A stretch of 64,000 bases of DNA from Methylobacterium mesophilicum (GTDB lineage: Bacteria > Pseudomonadota > Alphaproteobacteria > Rhizobiales > Beijerinckiaceae), in NCBI RefSeq assembly GCF_022179445.1, contig NZ_BPQU01000011.1, positions 62,001 through 126,000 on the forward strand. Direction: 5' to 3'. A program made the position numbers and the translations under genes. Shown in pieces: positions 1-7,835 of this stretch (positions within the stretch are counted from its first letter, which is position 1; each line of letters begins with the position of its first letter). Below the pieces are notes generated by a model. It saw only the letters and a program-made list of their open reading frames with translations. It searched no databases and had not been told where the DNA came from.

Positions 1-398
1 CCGGATCCCCACACAGGCCCCTCTCGAAAAGAAAAGAGAGATTCTAGGACTCTGTTTTTTCTATTGGGGGGGCTCAACACGGTGGTGCAAGCGGGTCCAC
101 AGGCCGTCCCCGCCGCCGCGCCGTTAACGAGGCTTTAAAGGATTCGCTCCATGTTGCGAGAACGGCCAAGTCCAACAGCGGCTTGCGAACGCCGAGTCCG
201 GTACGCGCCCCCGTTGCGTCCCGGATTCTCCCAGGCGCCCGGATTCCGCGCGTCCGTATGGCGGACCTGTGAACGGCGGAGTCGATAAGGCGCGGCCCCT
301 TCGCCCTGGACCTGCCCGAAGCCGCATCCTATCCACACTCATCGACTCCCCTGGCGGCCGGCAGTGGATAACGCCTCCGGCGAGACGAAGGCGACCCG
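1..398. other. oriC: Candidate chromosomal replication origin (oriC)
   Basis: This stretch has no gene. Positions 24-66 are about two thirds A+T in a genome near 30% A+T, a possible unwinding element. Near-consensus DnaA boxes (8 of 9 matches to TTATCCACA) lie at 329-337 (plus strand) and 363-371 (minus strand). Weaker sites are at 280-288 (7 of 9, minus strand), a TCCACA core at 96-101 and a TCCCCA core at 6-11. A perfect TTAA-N7-TTAA CtrA-type box is at 124-138. GANTC, the CcrM methylation site, occurs eight times (40, 48, 141, 194, 224, 242, 279, 344), where one or two would be expected by chance. In Caulobacter and Rickettsia the origin lies between hemE and the DUF299 gene, and a DUF299 gene starts at 399; hemE would be outside the window. 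The origin call is inference; the sites are directly visible. Confidence 0.55.
124..138. promoter_or_regulatory. CtrA-type binding box TTAA-N7-TTAA
   Basis: Two TTAA half sites (124-127 and 135-138) are separated by exactly seven bases, the consensus of the alphaproteobacterial cell-cycle regulator CtrA. TTAA is rare at this G+C content. In Caulobacter, CtrA bound at such sites in the origin blocks initiation. Use of this box here is inferred. Confidence 0.5.
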
Positions 399-1229
399 AT
401 GGGCCGGAGCTACTTCCACCTTCACCTCGTGTCCGACTCCACCGGCGAGACGCTGATCAACGTCGGCCGGGCGGCGGCCGCGCAGTACGAGGGCGTCTCG
501 GCGATCGAGCACGTCTATCCGCTGGTGCGCTCGGCGGCGCAGCTCGACCGGGTGATCTCGGAGATCCGGGCGGCGCCGGGCCTCGTGCTCTACACCCTGG
601 TGGGCGGCGACCTGGGCGAGCGGCTCGAGGAGGTCGCCCGCGAGACCGGCTCGCCCTGCCTGTCGGTGCTGCGCCCGGTCCACGACCTGCTGCGCGCCTA
701 TCTCGGCGCCGAGACCACGGCCCGGCCGGGTGCCCAGCACATGCTCAACGCGGAGTATTTCAAGCGCATCGACGCGATGAACTTCACGCTGGCCCACGAC
801 GACGGCAACCTGCCCGAGGACCTGGAGGATGCCGACGTGATCCTGCTCGGGGTCAGCCGGACCTCGAAGACGCCGACCTCGATCTACCTCGCCAACCGCG
901 GGCTCAAGACCACGAACCTGCCGCTGGTGCCCGGCATGCCGCTGCCGCCGGCGATCGAGCGGGCCCGCAAGCCCCTGGTGGTCGGGCTGTTCGCCTCGCC
1001 CGAGCGGATCGTGCAGATCCGCCAGAACCGGCTGTCGAGCCTGAACGCCGACGAATCCTCGATGTATGTCGACCGCTCGGCGGTGGCCGACGAGATCACC
1101 ATGTCGCGCCGGCTGTTCACCAAGAACCGCTGGCCGACCATCGACGTGACCCGCCGCTCGATCGAGGAGACCGCCGCGGCGATCGTCGACCTCTACCGCG
1201 ACCACCGCCTGAAGTTCATCGCCGACTGA
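399..1229 (+). CDS. Pyruvate, phosphate dikinase regulatory protein (DUF299)
   Basis: This is a 276-residue bifunctional serine/threonine kinase and phosphorylase of the DUF299 family. It uses ADP to inactivate pyruvate phosphate dikinase (or PEP synthase) and Pi to reactivate it, switching the pyruvate/PEP node in the cytoplasm. The opening [12 protein letters not shown] and the nucleotide-binding GVSRTSKTP at residues 151-159 are family hallmarks, and the length is normal. The start is the ATG at 399; an overlapping longer frame on the same strand is a shadow. The gene is the usual neighbour of the alphaproteobacterial origin, but the maf-aroE-coaE-dnaQ genes that often follow it are replaced here by crcB on the other strand. 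Confidence 0.93.
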   Translation: MGRSYFHLHLVSDSTGETLINVGRAAAAQYEGVSAIEHVYPLVRSAAQLDRVISEIRAAPGLVLYTLVGGDLGERLEEVARETGSPCLSVLRPVHDLLRAYLGAETTARPGAQHMLNAEYFKRIDAMNFTLAHDDGNLPEDLEDADVILLGVSRTSKTPTSIYLANRGLKTTNLPLVPGMPLPPAIERARKPLVVGLFASPERIVQIRQNRLSSLNADESSMYVDRSAVADEITMSRRLFTKNRWPTIDVTRRSIEETAAAIVDLYRDHRLKFIAD

Positions 1230-1238
1230 GGCAAGTCC

Positions 1239-1346
1239 GGGTTCCCAAAGGGCTCAGCCCTTTGGCGGGGATTGGGGCGGAGCCCCGAGATACCAGGGCT
1301 CTGCCCCGGACCCGCACAAGGTCGAAGACCTTTTGAAACCATGACC
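1239..1346. repeat. Dispersed repeat family C, full copy
   Basis: About 108 bp. It begins with a hairpin built on CCCAAAGGGCTCAGCCCTTTGG, continues through a G-rich block and ends in GACCTTTTGAAACCATGAC. A near-full copy is at 48822-48929; shorter or diverged copies are at 15443-15482, 18610-18690, 39005-39059 (inverted), 54850-54898 and 62737-62791. All sit just after stop codons. Here it lies between convergent genes and could act as a terminator. Confidence 0.75.
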
Positions 1347-1350
1347 ATTT

Positions 1351-1740
1351 TCAGCCGCCGCTGAGAACCGTCCGCATCAGGGCGATGCCGGCCAGCAAGC
1401 CGAGCAATCCGGCCGCCACCGAGACCGTCACGTAGAGGGCGGCCGCGGCCAGATGGCCGCGCTCGTACAGGCTGATCGCGTCCAGCGAGAAGGTCGAGAA
1501 CGTGGTGAAGCCGCCCAGCACCCCGGTGGTCAGGAACAGCCGCGCCGGGTGCCCGGCCGCGCCGCGCAGGGCGAAGCTCTCGGCCAGCACGCCCATCAGG
1601 AACGAGCCGAGCACGTTGATGACGATCGTGGCGAGGGGAAACCCGAAGCCCGGCAGTAGCCGGGCGACCGCGACGTTGACCCCGTGGCGGGCGCCGCCGC
1701 CGAGTCCGGCCCCGAGGATGACGATGAGGGTGTTGATCAT
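1351..1740 (-). CDS. crcB: Fluoride ion channel CrcB/Fluc
   Basis: This is a 129-residue inner-membrane fluoride exporter of the CrcB/Fluc family, whose members form dual-topology dimers that expel fluoride. Four hydrophobic segments are visible, with the signature INVLGSFLMG and the family motif GGFTTFSTFS. The ATG at 1740 is preferred over a longer in-frame start at 1809 because an AGGAAGG ribosome-binding site lies just upstream of it and the longer start would fall inside the riboswitch leader. A fluoride riboswitch 93 bases upstream predicts induction by fluoride. The gene stands alone, convergent with the DUF299 gene. Confidence 0.95.
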   Translation of the reverse strand: MINTLIVILGAGLGGGARHGVNVAVARLLPGFGFPLATIVINVLGSFLMGVLAESFALRGAAGHPARLFLTTGVLGGFTTFSTFSLDAISLYERGHLAAAALYVTVSVAAGLLGLLAGIALMRTVLSGG

Positions 1741-1833
1741 GCCGGCCCTTCCTGTTCGGTCGGGCGGCGCCGTCACGTCCGCGTCGCGGCGTCGGGCGCA
1801 CGGCCCCACCGCGGACGTCCGGAGCCGCCCGTG

Positions 1834-1894
1834 CGGTAGGAGCCATCAGCCCGGCCTGGCGACGGCCGGGCGGTTATCGGGGAGCCCCATCCCC
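1834..1894 (-). promoter_or_regulatory. Fluoride riboswitch (crcB motif)
   Basis: Read on the minus strand, the segment begins GGGGAUGGGGCUCCCC, followed by GAUAACCG, a CCCGGCC/GGCCGGG stem and the conserved end GGGCUGAUGGCUCCUACCG. This matches the known fluoride aptamer (compare GGGCUGAUGGCCUCUACUG in Thermotoga petrophila) in helices, joining AUAAC segment and 3' motif. Between the aptamer and the crcB ATG, GGGCGGC/GCCGCCC and GTCCGCG/CGCGGAC pairs could form the expression platform. No U-tract follows, so translational control is more likely than termination (inference). Confidence 0.93.
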
Positions 1895-1965
1895 ATCCCG
1901 GGCAGGCTTAGCCGAGGACGGGGCCGAGGGGAATCCGGCTCCCCGCCGCAGGATCACGGGTCGGG

Positions 1966-2475
1966 CTACTGCACGGCGGCGAAGTGGCTGCGCTGCTCGA
2001 TCTGGGCGGCGTAGAAATCCTCGACGACCTCGCGGACCACCTCGGCCAGCTCGGTCCCGCGGTGCTCGTCCAGATGGATGTCGCTGCCGACGCTGCGGCC
2101 GAGGGCGGCCCCGGCCGCGCCCGGGACCAGGCGCTCGTTGTAGCGCTGGTTCAGGCCCGAGACCGAGATATAGTTGCTGCCGCCGAGTTCGGGGCCGTAC
2201 TTGATCTTGATCTTCTGCTCGGTGTCGGTGCCGCGCAGCTTGGCGCACAGGCTGATGAAGTTGTCCTGATCGATCTTGGCCTCGAGGCCGGTGATGCTGC
2301 CGTGGACGTTGTCCTCCTCGTTCAGCACCTCGGCCATCAGGTTCAGGACGCCGACCACCGGCTCGAGGGCGCGGTTGCCCTCCTCCAGCAGCTTCCGGCG
2401 GAAGTCGTTGCTGCGGGCGTCGGCATCCTGCAGCCGGGCGCGGAACCGGTCCTTGACGTCGTTGGCGCGTGTCAT
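1966..2475 (-). CDS. Hypothetical protein
   Basis: The product is 169 residues and I do not recognise a family. It is soluble, with no signal peptide or membrane segment. The N-terminal third is charged and probably helical (DVKDRFRARLQDADARSND), and a second helical part lies near the end (TELAEVVREVVEDFYAAQIE). The ATG at 2475 has a strong AGGGAGG site; a longer in-frame reading to 2760 crosses A+T-richer upstream sequence and is rejected. The gene stands alone downstream of the bat operon on the same strand, separated from it by about 170 bases that probably hold its own promoter. Confidence 0.8.
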   Translation of the reverse strand: MTRANDVKDRFRARLQDADARSNDFRRKLLEEGNRALEPVVGVLNLMAEVLNEEDNVHGSITGLEAKIDQDNFISLCAKLRGTDTEQKIKIKYGPELGGSNYISVSGLNQRYNERLVPGAAGAALGRSVGSDIHLDEHRGTELAEVVREVVEDFYAAQIEQRSHFAAVQ

Positions 2476-2647
2476 GGCGTCCTCCCTGTTGTTTCGAATC
2501 AAGTCTTTTTTGTTGTGGTCGCGAAGACTACGAAGCGAAATCAGGTCCCGCAAGACGGTGCAAAACATTGATGCGTGCTCAGAACTTGAGCCGTTGCCCA
2601 GGAATAGTACTTGCTCAGAAGCTATGCAGGGGCCGCCGGAGCCCGGA

Positions 2648-4132
2648 TCAGGCCGCCGGCCCGTCGAGCGGAGCCAGCCGCTCCGGACCGGGCGTAGCCG
2701 CCGAAAACTCGGGCCGCGACAGAGCGCGGGCCAGGGCGGGCAGGTCCGGGACGGGGGCACCCGCGGTGCCGAACACCGCCCGGTCGAGGTCGGCGAGACG
2801 GGCCGCCAGATCGGGCCGGGCCTGCCAGGTCCGGGCGAGTTCCGGCGCCTCCCGGCGGGCGGCCTCCAGGGCGGCGCGGAACCCGGCCGGATCGCCCGCG
2901 CGGGCGGCCCGGTTCAGGGCCCGGCGGGCGGTGCCGGACAGGCGCAGGCGCGGCCGACCCGCGCCGTAACCGATCAGAGCCAGCCCGAGCCCGAAGGCCG
3001 CGAGCGCCGCGGCGGCCGCGACCAGCGGCGACGGCACCGGGGGCGGCGCCCGGTCGCCCTCCCGGTCGGGCAGGCCGCCGCCGATCTGCCGGGCCGGGAT
3101 CTCGGCCTCGCGCATGGTGCGGGTGTTGGTGTCGAACCACGGGATCGCGATGGCGTCGAGGGGGATCACCTCGGACACGCCGGGCCGCACGTCCCACTGG
3201 TAGGTCGCCCGGGCCACAGGCCCGGAGGGCGTCAGCAGGGTCTCGCGGGTGACCGGGCCCGCGAAGGTGAGGATGCCCCGGGTGCGCATCACCGGCCGGG
3301 GCGGCAGGCCCTCGGCGACCATGCCCTGGACCTCCAGGGTGACGATCCGCCGGGTGGTCTCGCCGAGCTTCACGGTCTCGGGGTCCGGGCTCCAGGAATC
3401 GGTGACCGCCACGTCGCGGGCGGGCAGCCACCAGGGTTCCTTGACGTCCGGGCCTCCGCCGGCGGCGGTCCAGGCCGCCACCGGGAACGGGATCGGCGTC
3501 GAGCGCACCTCGACGATCCGCCGCTCGCCGACATCGTTGACCGTCAGCTTGTGGGTGAAGGGCTCGATGACGAACTCGCCCGCGTGGTGGGGGAACACCG
3601 CCACGGTGCGGTCGAACGCGATGGCGCTCTGCCCGTCCGGAAGCTTGGTCTTGCTCCAGCGGTCGCGGCCGAGCTGCGTCCAGGAGAAGTTGGCGAGGGT
3701 GGGCTGGACCACCTCCTCCAGCAGGATCGGCTGCTTGTAGACCCCGTGGATCTTCAACAGCACCATCTCGCGGGCGAACGGCGGGCTGTTGCCGTTGAAC
3801 TCCGCATTGACCGTGAGGGTCAGGTCGCCGGGTTCGATCTCGGCGTGCGCCGGGAGGGGGGCGAGGAGGAGGATGACGGCCAGAGACCAGGCACGCGCCT
3901 TCCCTCCCCCCTCTGCGGGGGAGGGTACCCTGCGCAGCAGGGGGGGGCGGGACGAAGTCCCGCAAGAGGGGCAGCGCAACGCTGCAGGCTTCGGCTCTCG
4001 GTGAGACCTTTCCGGACGCGTCGCTCCCCTCTCCCGACCCTCGCTGACGCGAGGGCCACCCTCCCCCGCAGAGGGGGGAGGGAGAACACCCGCCGTGCCT
4101 GCGGAGCCAAAGGCCCAAATCCCGAAAACCAT
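2648..4132 (-). CDS. BatD-like membrane protein, N-terminus altered by a repeat
   Basis: This is a BatD-type protein: a large extracytoplasmic region, one late membrane segment (VAAAAALAAFGLGLALI) and a cytoplasmic tail. BatD proteins work with MoxR ATPases and vWA proteins in the envelope. The only in-frame ATG is at 4132, where TGATG overlaps the stop of the upstream TPR gene, giving 494 residues. The secretion signal (AWSLAVILLLAPLPAHA) starts only near residue 80. The intervening segment is encoded by a 183-bp family A palindromic repeat (3901-4083) read in frame, and it contains no ATG or GTG, only one TTG. Either the protein carries a repeat-encoded leader or translation starts internally. 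Confidence 0.85.
   Translation of the reverse strand: MVFGIWAFGSAGTAGVLPPPSAGEGGPRVSEGRERGATRPERSHREPKPAALRCPSCGTSSRPPLLRRVPSPAEGGGKARAWSLAVILLLAPLPAHAEIEPGDLTLTVNAEFNGNSPPFAREMVLLKIHGVYKQPILLEEVVQPTLANFSWTQLGRDRWSKTKLPDGQSAIAFDRTVAVFPHHAGEFVIEPFTHKLTVNDVGERRIVEVRSTPIPFPVAAWTAAGGGPDVKEPWWLPARDVAVTDSWSPDPETVKLGETTRRIVTLEVQGMVAEGLPPRPVMRTRGILTFAGPVTRETLLTPSGPVARATYQWDVRPGVSEVIPLDAIAIPWFDTNTRTMREAEIPARQIGGGLPDREGDRAPPPVPSPLVAAAAALAAFGLGLALIGYGAGRPRLRLSGTARRALNRAARAGDPAGFRAALEAARREAPELARTWQARPDLAARLADLDRAVFGTAGAPVPDLPALARALSRPEFSAATPGPERLAPLDGPAA
3901..4083. repeat. Palindromic repeat family A, copy 1
   Basis: A 183-bp element bounded by perfect 26-bp inverted ends (3901-3926 and 4058-4083, core CTCTGCGGGGGAGGG). 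The interior holds further short palindromes and CCCTCTCCCGACCC-type motifs. Sister copies are at 6037-6201, 8762-8943 and 52108-52278. This copy lies within the reading frame of batD, between its coupled start codon and its signal peptide. Confidence 0.88.
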
Positions 4133-5052
4133 CACCACGGGTTGCTCCCGGCCGGGATTGCGGTGCCGGCCTCGACCCGGCGGGTCTGCTCGGCGCGCAG
4201 ACGCAGCTTGAGGAAGCGGCCGGGATCGTCCGGCAGGGTCTGGAGCCAGAGCCGGTCGGGGCGGATCTCGTGGGCCTCGAAGCTCTTGGTCACCCGGCGG
4301 ACCTCGCGCTCGGGCGCCTCCGCGACCATGGCCGCACCGCCGCCGGTGCGGCCGCGCCCGGCCGCGTCGCCGGCCGAGCCCCGGGCCTGGCCCTTGCCGG
4401 CGTCGACCGATTGCTGCTCGGCCTTGCCGCGGCGGGCGACCTTGCTGTTGCCGGGCAGGGACGCGCTGGCGTTGGATTCCTTGTTGCCGGCCAGGCCTTC
4501 GCCGCTGGAGGCGGCGTTGATGTCGTTGTTCTGGTCCTGGTTGGCGGTGTTGTTGTAGCGGGCGCCGTATTGCGCGGTGCCGTTGGCGATGCCGCCGCCG
4601 GGGCCGCGGTCGATCACCTCGGCGACCATCCGGGCGACCAGGGAGCGGTTGGCCTGCGCGTCGGCGTCGCGCGGGTCGAAGCGCAGGGCCTCGTCGTAGG
4701 CGGCGAGCGCGCCCTCGAAGTCGCCCGCTCGCGCCAGCGCGTTGCCGAGGTTGTAGCTTGCCCGTTTTCCGCCGGTGCGGAACAGCGCGATCGCCTCGCC
4801 GTAGCGGCCGGCCTGGTACAGGGCGGTGGCGCGCCAGGCCGGATCGACGATCAGGTCGGCGGCGAGCCCCGGCAGGCCGAGCGCCATCAGCAGCCGCCCG
4901 AACCCGGTGCGGGGCTGCGAGACGGCGAGCAAGGCCACGAGCCCGAGGCCGGCCAGCGCCAGCCCGGCCATCCGGGCGAACCGGCGCCAGCCCGGGGGAA
5001 GGCCGGCGCGGATCGGGACTGCGAGACCGGTCCTGGACGAGAACCGCTCCAT
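4132..5052 (-). CDS. TPR protein of the Bat/MoxR cluster (BatC/BatE-like)
   Basis: A 306-residue membrane-anchored protein. A hydrophobic segment near residues 30-47 (MAGLALAGLGLVALLAV) is followed by tetratricopeptide repeats (ALYQAGRYGEAIALF; YNLGNALARAGDFEGALAAY) at about residues 75-130. A low-complexity tail rich in Asn, Gly and Lys precedes a conserved C-terminal end. TPR proteins of this type accompany vWA proteins in Bat and Mxa clusters and probably act as a periplasmic or cytoplasmic scaffold. The start at 5052 overlaps the stop of the upstream vWA gene (TGATG), and its own stop overlaps the batD start in the same way, so the three genes are translationally coupled. Confidence 0.88.
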   Translation of the reverse strand: MERFSSRTGLAVPIRAGLPPGWRRFARMAGLALAGLGLVALLAVSQPRTGFGRLLMALGLPGLAADLIVDPAWRATALYQAGRYGEAIALFRTGGKRASYNLGNALARAGDFEGALAAYDEALRFDPRDADAQANRSLVARMVAEVIDRGPGGGIANGTAQYGARYNNTANQDQNNDINAASSGEGLAGNKESNASASLPGNSKVARRGKAEQQSVDAGKGQARGSAGDAAGRGRTGGGAAMVAEAPEREVRRVTKSFEAHEIRPDRLWLQTLPDDPGRFLKLRLRAEQTRRVEAGTAIPAGSNPW

Positions 5053-5981
5053 CACGCGCTCCTGCGGAACAGGACCAGGGCCGGCAGCGCCGCGAGCAGC
5101 AGCAGCCAGCGGCCGAGATCCGCATAGGCGAGTACGCCGTAGCCGCCGGCCGCGAGGTGCTGGGCGGTCCCGGCCCCGACCGCGTCGAGCACCGGGCCGG
5201 GCTCGGTGATGTCGGCGACGCGGCCGCCGCCGGCCCGGACCAGCGCGTCGAGGGCGGCCCGGTCGGGCTTCGGCGCGCCCGGTGGCAGCGGCTTGTCGGC
5301 GGGGACGAACAGGGCCTGGAGGCGCCAGCCGCGATCGGCGAGCGCCCGGGCTTCCCGGCCGGCCGCGTCGCCGATGCCTTCGCCGTCGGTGATCAGCACC
5401 ACGTCGGCCGCGACCACGTCGGCCTCCGCCAGCGTCCGGCGGGCCAGCGCCAGCCCGCGCTCGGGATGGCTGCCGCGGTCCGGCACGGTGTCGGCGTCGA
5501 GGGCGAACAGGGTCGTGCCGAAGCTGTCCCGGTCGGTGGTCGGCGAGGCGGCGAGGTAGGCGTCGCCGGCATAGACGACGAGCGACACCGCCCGGGTGCC
5601 GGCGGCCTCGGCGATCGCTGCGGCGGCCTGGCGGACGCCCTGGAGGTTCCCGCCCTCGGTGACCGAGCGGGAGAGGTCCAAGACGATCACGGTCGCGTCG
5701 AGATTGCGGAAGGTCGCCGTATCGGCGCGCTCCACCGCGGGGCCGGTCAGCGCCAGCGCGATCGCCCCGGCGGCCAGGGCGGCGGCGCGGTTCGCCTGCC
5801 GCCGTCCGCCGAGCACGGCCCCGGCGCGGGCGAGATGGGCCATCAGGGCCGGATCGACCGCCCGCCCCCAATCGCCCAGCGGCGCCGCCCGCCAGGCGGC
5901 GCGGAGCGCCAGAAGGGCCACGACCGGGATGGCCAGGAACCACCAGGGGCGCAGGAACGCGAAGGCGTCGAGGGCGCTCAT
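5052..5981 (-). CDS. vWA-domain membrane protein (BatB-like)
   Basis: A 309-residue protein with two N-terminal membrane segments, then a von Willebrand factor A domain whose MIDAS motif reads DLSRS (in VIVLDLSRSVTE) with the downstream DVVLITDGEG strand, and a C-terminal membrane helix ending LLLLAALPALVLFRRSA. It is the second of two vWA proteins in the operon; in the methanol-oxidation homologues the equivalents are MxaC and MxaL. It is separated from the first vWA gene by about 250 bases that hold a family A palindromic repeat, and it overlaps the following TPR gene by one base. Confidence 0.9.
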   Translation of the reverse strand: MSALDAFAFLRPWWFLAIPVVALLALRAAWRAAPLGDWGRAVDPALMAHLARAGAVLGGRRQANRAAALAAGAIALALTGPAVERADTATFRNLDATVIVLDLSRSVTEGGNLQGVRQAAAAIAEAAGTRAVSLVVYAGDAYLAASPTTDRDSFGTTLFALDADTVPDRGSHPERGLALARRTLAEADVVAADVVLITDGEGIGDAAGREARALADRGWRLQALFVPADKPLPPGAPKPDRAALDALVRAGGGRVADITEPGPVLDAVGAGTAQHLAAGGYGVLAYADLGRWLLLLAALPALVLFRRSA

Positions 5982-6036
5982 GCGGGCTGGCTCGCGACGG
6001 GCGGCGTGTCGGTCTGTCCGAAACGGGCGAGCGCCG

Positions 6037-6201
6037 TCCCTCCCCCCTTTGCGGGGGAGGGTGGCCCCTGCGTCAGCAGGGGTCGGGAGAGGGGAGCGCC
6101 GTATCCGGAAAGGTCGCGCAGAGAGCCGAAATCCGCGACGTCGCGCTGCCCCTCTCCCCCCCTGCTGCGCAGGGTACCCTCCCCCGCAGAGGGGGGAGGG
6201 A
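6037..6201. repeat. Palindromic repeat family A, copy 2
   Basis: A 165-bp element with 26-bp inverted ends (6037-6062, core CTTTGCGGGGGAGGG; 6176-6201), nearly identical to copy 1. It fills most of the gap between the two vWA genes and could form a long hairpin in the operon transcript. Confidence 0.88.
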
Positions 6202-6228
6202 GGAGAGCGTTTGACCGGAACCCGAGCA

Positions 6229-7269
6229 TCACACCCCCCTCCGGGTCGCCAGCAGGGCCGCGGCGGCGGCCAGCGCCAGGGCGGCGGGCCACGGCCAGAG
6301 CTCCCGGCGCAGCGGCAGGGGGGGCGCGAGGGCGCGGCCGCCCTCCAGCCGGTCGATCGCGTCGGCGACCCGGACGAGGTCCTCTGTGGTGCGGACCCGG
6401 AACGCCTCGCCGCCGCTGGCCTGGGCCATCTCGCGCAGGGTCTCGGTATCGACCACGTCCTGCTCGCCGTCGGCATCGGCCATGTCCCGGGGGCCGAGCG
6501 CGATCGTGTAGACCCGGATGCCCAGCTCCTTGGCCAGGGCGGCCACGTCCTTGGGGGCGGTCTGGCCGGCATTGTTGGCGCCGTCCGAGAGCAGGATCAC
6601 GGCCTTCGCGGAGGGCGCCGCGGAGGGTGCCGCCGCGCCGTCGCCGTTCGTCGCGGGGTCCTTCGGATCGAGCCGGCGCAGGGCGAGGCCGAGGCCGTCG
6701 CCGATGCCGGTGGAGCGGCCGCTGATGCCGATGGTCGCCTCGTCGAGGGCGCGGGCGACCGCGGCGGTGTCGAAGCTCGGGGCGGCGGCCACGTAGGCCT
6801 GATCGGCGAAGATCACCAGGCCGATCCGGTCCCCGGCCCGGCGCCGGATGAAGTCGGTGCCGACGCGCTTGACCGCGGTGAGTCGGTTCACGGTCTCGCC
6901 GTCCAGGGTGAAATCGCGCCGCTCCATCGAGCCGGACAGGTCCATGGCGATCATGATCTCGCGGCCGGACGCCGGCAGGGCTGCGGCCGGCATCACCAGG
7001 CGGGGCCCGGAGAGCGCCACCACCAGGGCGGCCCAGAGGGTCCAGATCAGGGCGGCCCGGCGGCGGCCGCGGGCGGCGAGGTCGGCCCCGGAACGGGCGG
7101 TGCCGACCAGGGTCCCGGGCACCAGCAGGGCGCCGCTGCCGCCCTCCGTCTCGGCCGGGAGCAGGCGCGCGGCCAGCAGCGGCAGCGGCAGGGCGAGCAG
7201 GATCCAGGGCGCCGCGAGGTCGAAGGCCGAGAGCTGCGCCGTGAGCCAGGCGGGGAGGAGGCCGCTCAT
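6229..7269 (-). CDS. vWA-domain membrane protein (BatA-like)
   Basis: A 346-residue protein with the BatA layout: N-terminal membrane segment (WILLALPLPLLAARLL), a second segment (ALIWTLWAALVVAL), a vWA domain with a complete MIDAS motif DLSGS (IMIAMDLSGSMERRD) and the metal-associated strand VILLSDGANN, and a C-terminal membrane helix just before the stop. A short Ala/Pro/Ser-rich loop interrupts the vWA fold before VILLSDG. The start overlaps the stop of the DUF4381 gene by four bases (ATGA). BatA proteins are thought to be substrates or partners of the operon's MoxR ATPase in metal-dependent envelope protein assembly. Confidence 0.93.
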   Translation of the reverse strand: MSGLLPAWLTAQLSAFDLAAPWILLALPLPLLAARLLPAETEGGSGALLVPGTLVGTARSGADLAARGRRRAALIWTLWAALVVALSGPRLVMPAAALPASGREIMIAMDLSGSMERRDFTLDGETVNRLTAVKRVGTDFIRRRAGDRIGLVIFADQAYVAAAPSFDTAAVARALDEATIGISGRSTGIGDGLGLALRRLDPKDPATNGDGAAAPSAAPSAKAVILLSDGANNAGQTAPKDVAALAKELGIRVYTIALGPRDMADADGEQDVVDTETLREMAQASGGEAFRVRTTEDLVRVADAIDRLEGGRALAPPLPLRRELWPWPAALALAAAAALLATRRGV

Positions 7270-7730
7270 GTCCGCAACCGTCCGATCAGGCGTCCCAGCT
7301 CGGCGTCGAGCCCGTCGAGGTCGGTGTCCTGGCGCCGGTAGAGCCCGTCGGCCAGGACCCGGCCGGATCCGCGCGTGAAGAAGTCGGTGGCCAGGAGCGT
7401 GTCGAGGCGGGCGGCCCAGGCCGCGCCGGTCTCCCGGGCGGCGTCGTCCCCCGCGAGCGTCCGGGCGAGGCGGCGCAGCAGGCGCGCCTGCGCCACGAGA
7501 CGGGACTCCGGATCGAGGTCGCGGGTGCCGGCAAGTTCGGCCAGCGCCGCCCGGCGCAGGCTCGCCCGGGCCCGGCCACGCAGGTAGCGGACGAGCCCGA
7601 CCAGCAGGGCGGCGAGGAAGCCCAACGCCGCCGCCGCGACGACTTCCCCCTGCACCGCCCCGGCGGCGCCCCCCGGCAGGTGCAGGCCGCGGAGCTGGTC
7701 GAGGCTCGGGGCGATCTCGACGGGGTTCAT
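7266..7730 (-). CDS. DUF4381-like small membrane protein
   Basis: A 154-residue protein with one membrane segment at about residues 28-48 (GEVVAAAALGFLAALLVGLV), then a basic, Arg-rich cytoplasmic helical domain (RRAALAELAGTRDLDPESRL). Position, size and topology match the DUF4381 proteins that sit between DUF58 and vWA genes in MoxR-type clusters; the domain assignment rests mainly on context. The short gap to the upstream DUF58 gene (about 105 bases) contains nothing recognisable. It overlaps the BatA gene, so the two are probably co-translated. Confidence 0.8.
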   Translation of the reverse strand: MNPVEIAPSLDQLRGLHLPGGAAGAVQGEVVAAAALGFLAALLVGLVRYLRGRARASLRRAALAELAGTRDLDPESRLVAQARLLRRLARTLAGDDAARETGAAWAARLDTLLATDFFTRGSGRVLADGLYRRQDTDLDGLDAELGRLIGRLRT

Positions 7731-7835
7731 CGGGCCGAGCCCGGATGTGGGAGACGCGGCGACACGGCCGGGCTTCGCTGGGGCACCATCCCGGCCCGAC
7801 AGCCGGCAAGCACCGTTCGGGACGAGCCCCGAGCC

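Noticed and set aside
2276..4558. Very long open frame on the plus strand opposite the bat operon
   Set aside because: Its translation is Arg/Gly/Pro-rich and lies opposite well-supported batD and TPR genes; such shadows are expected at about 70% G+C.
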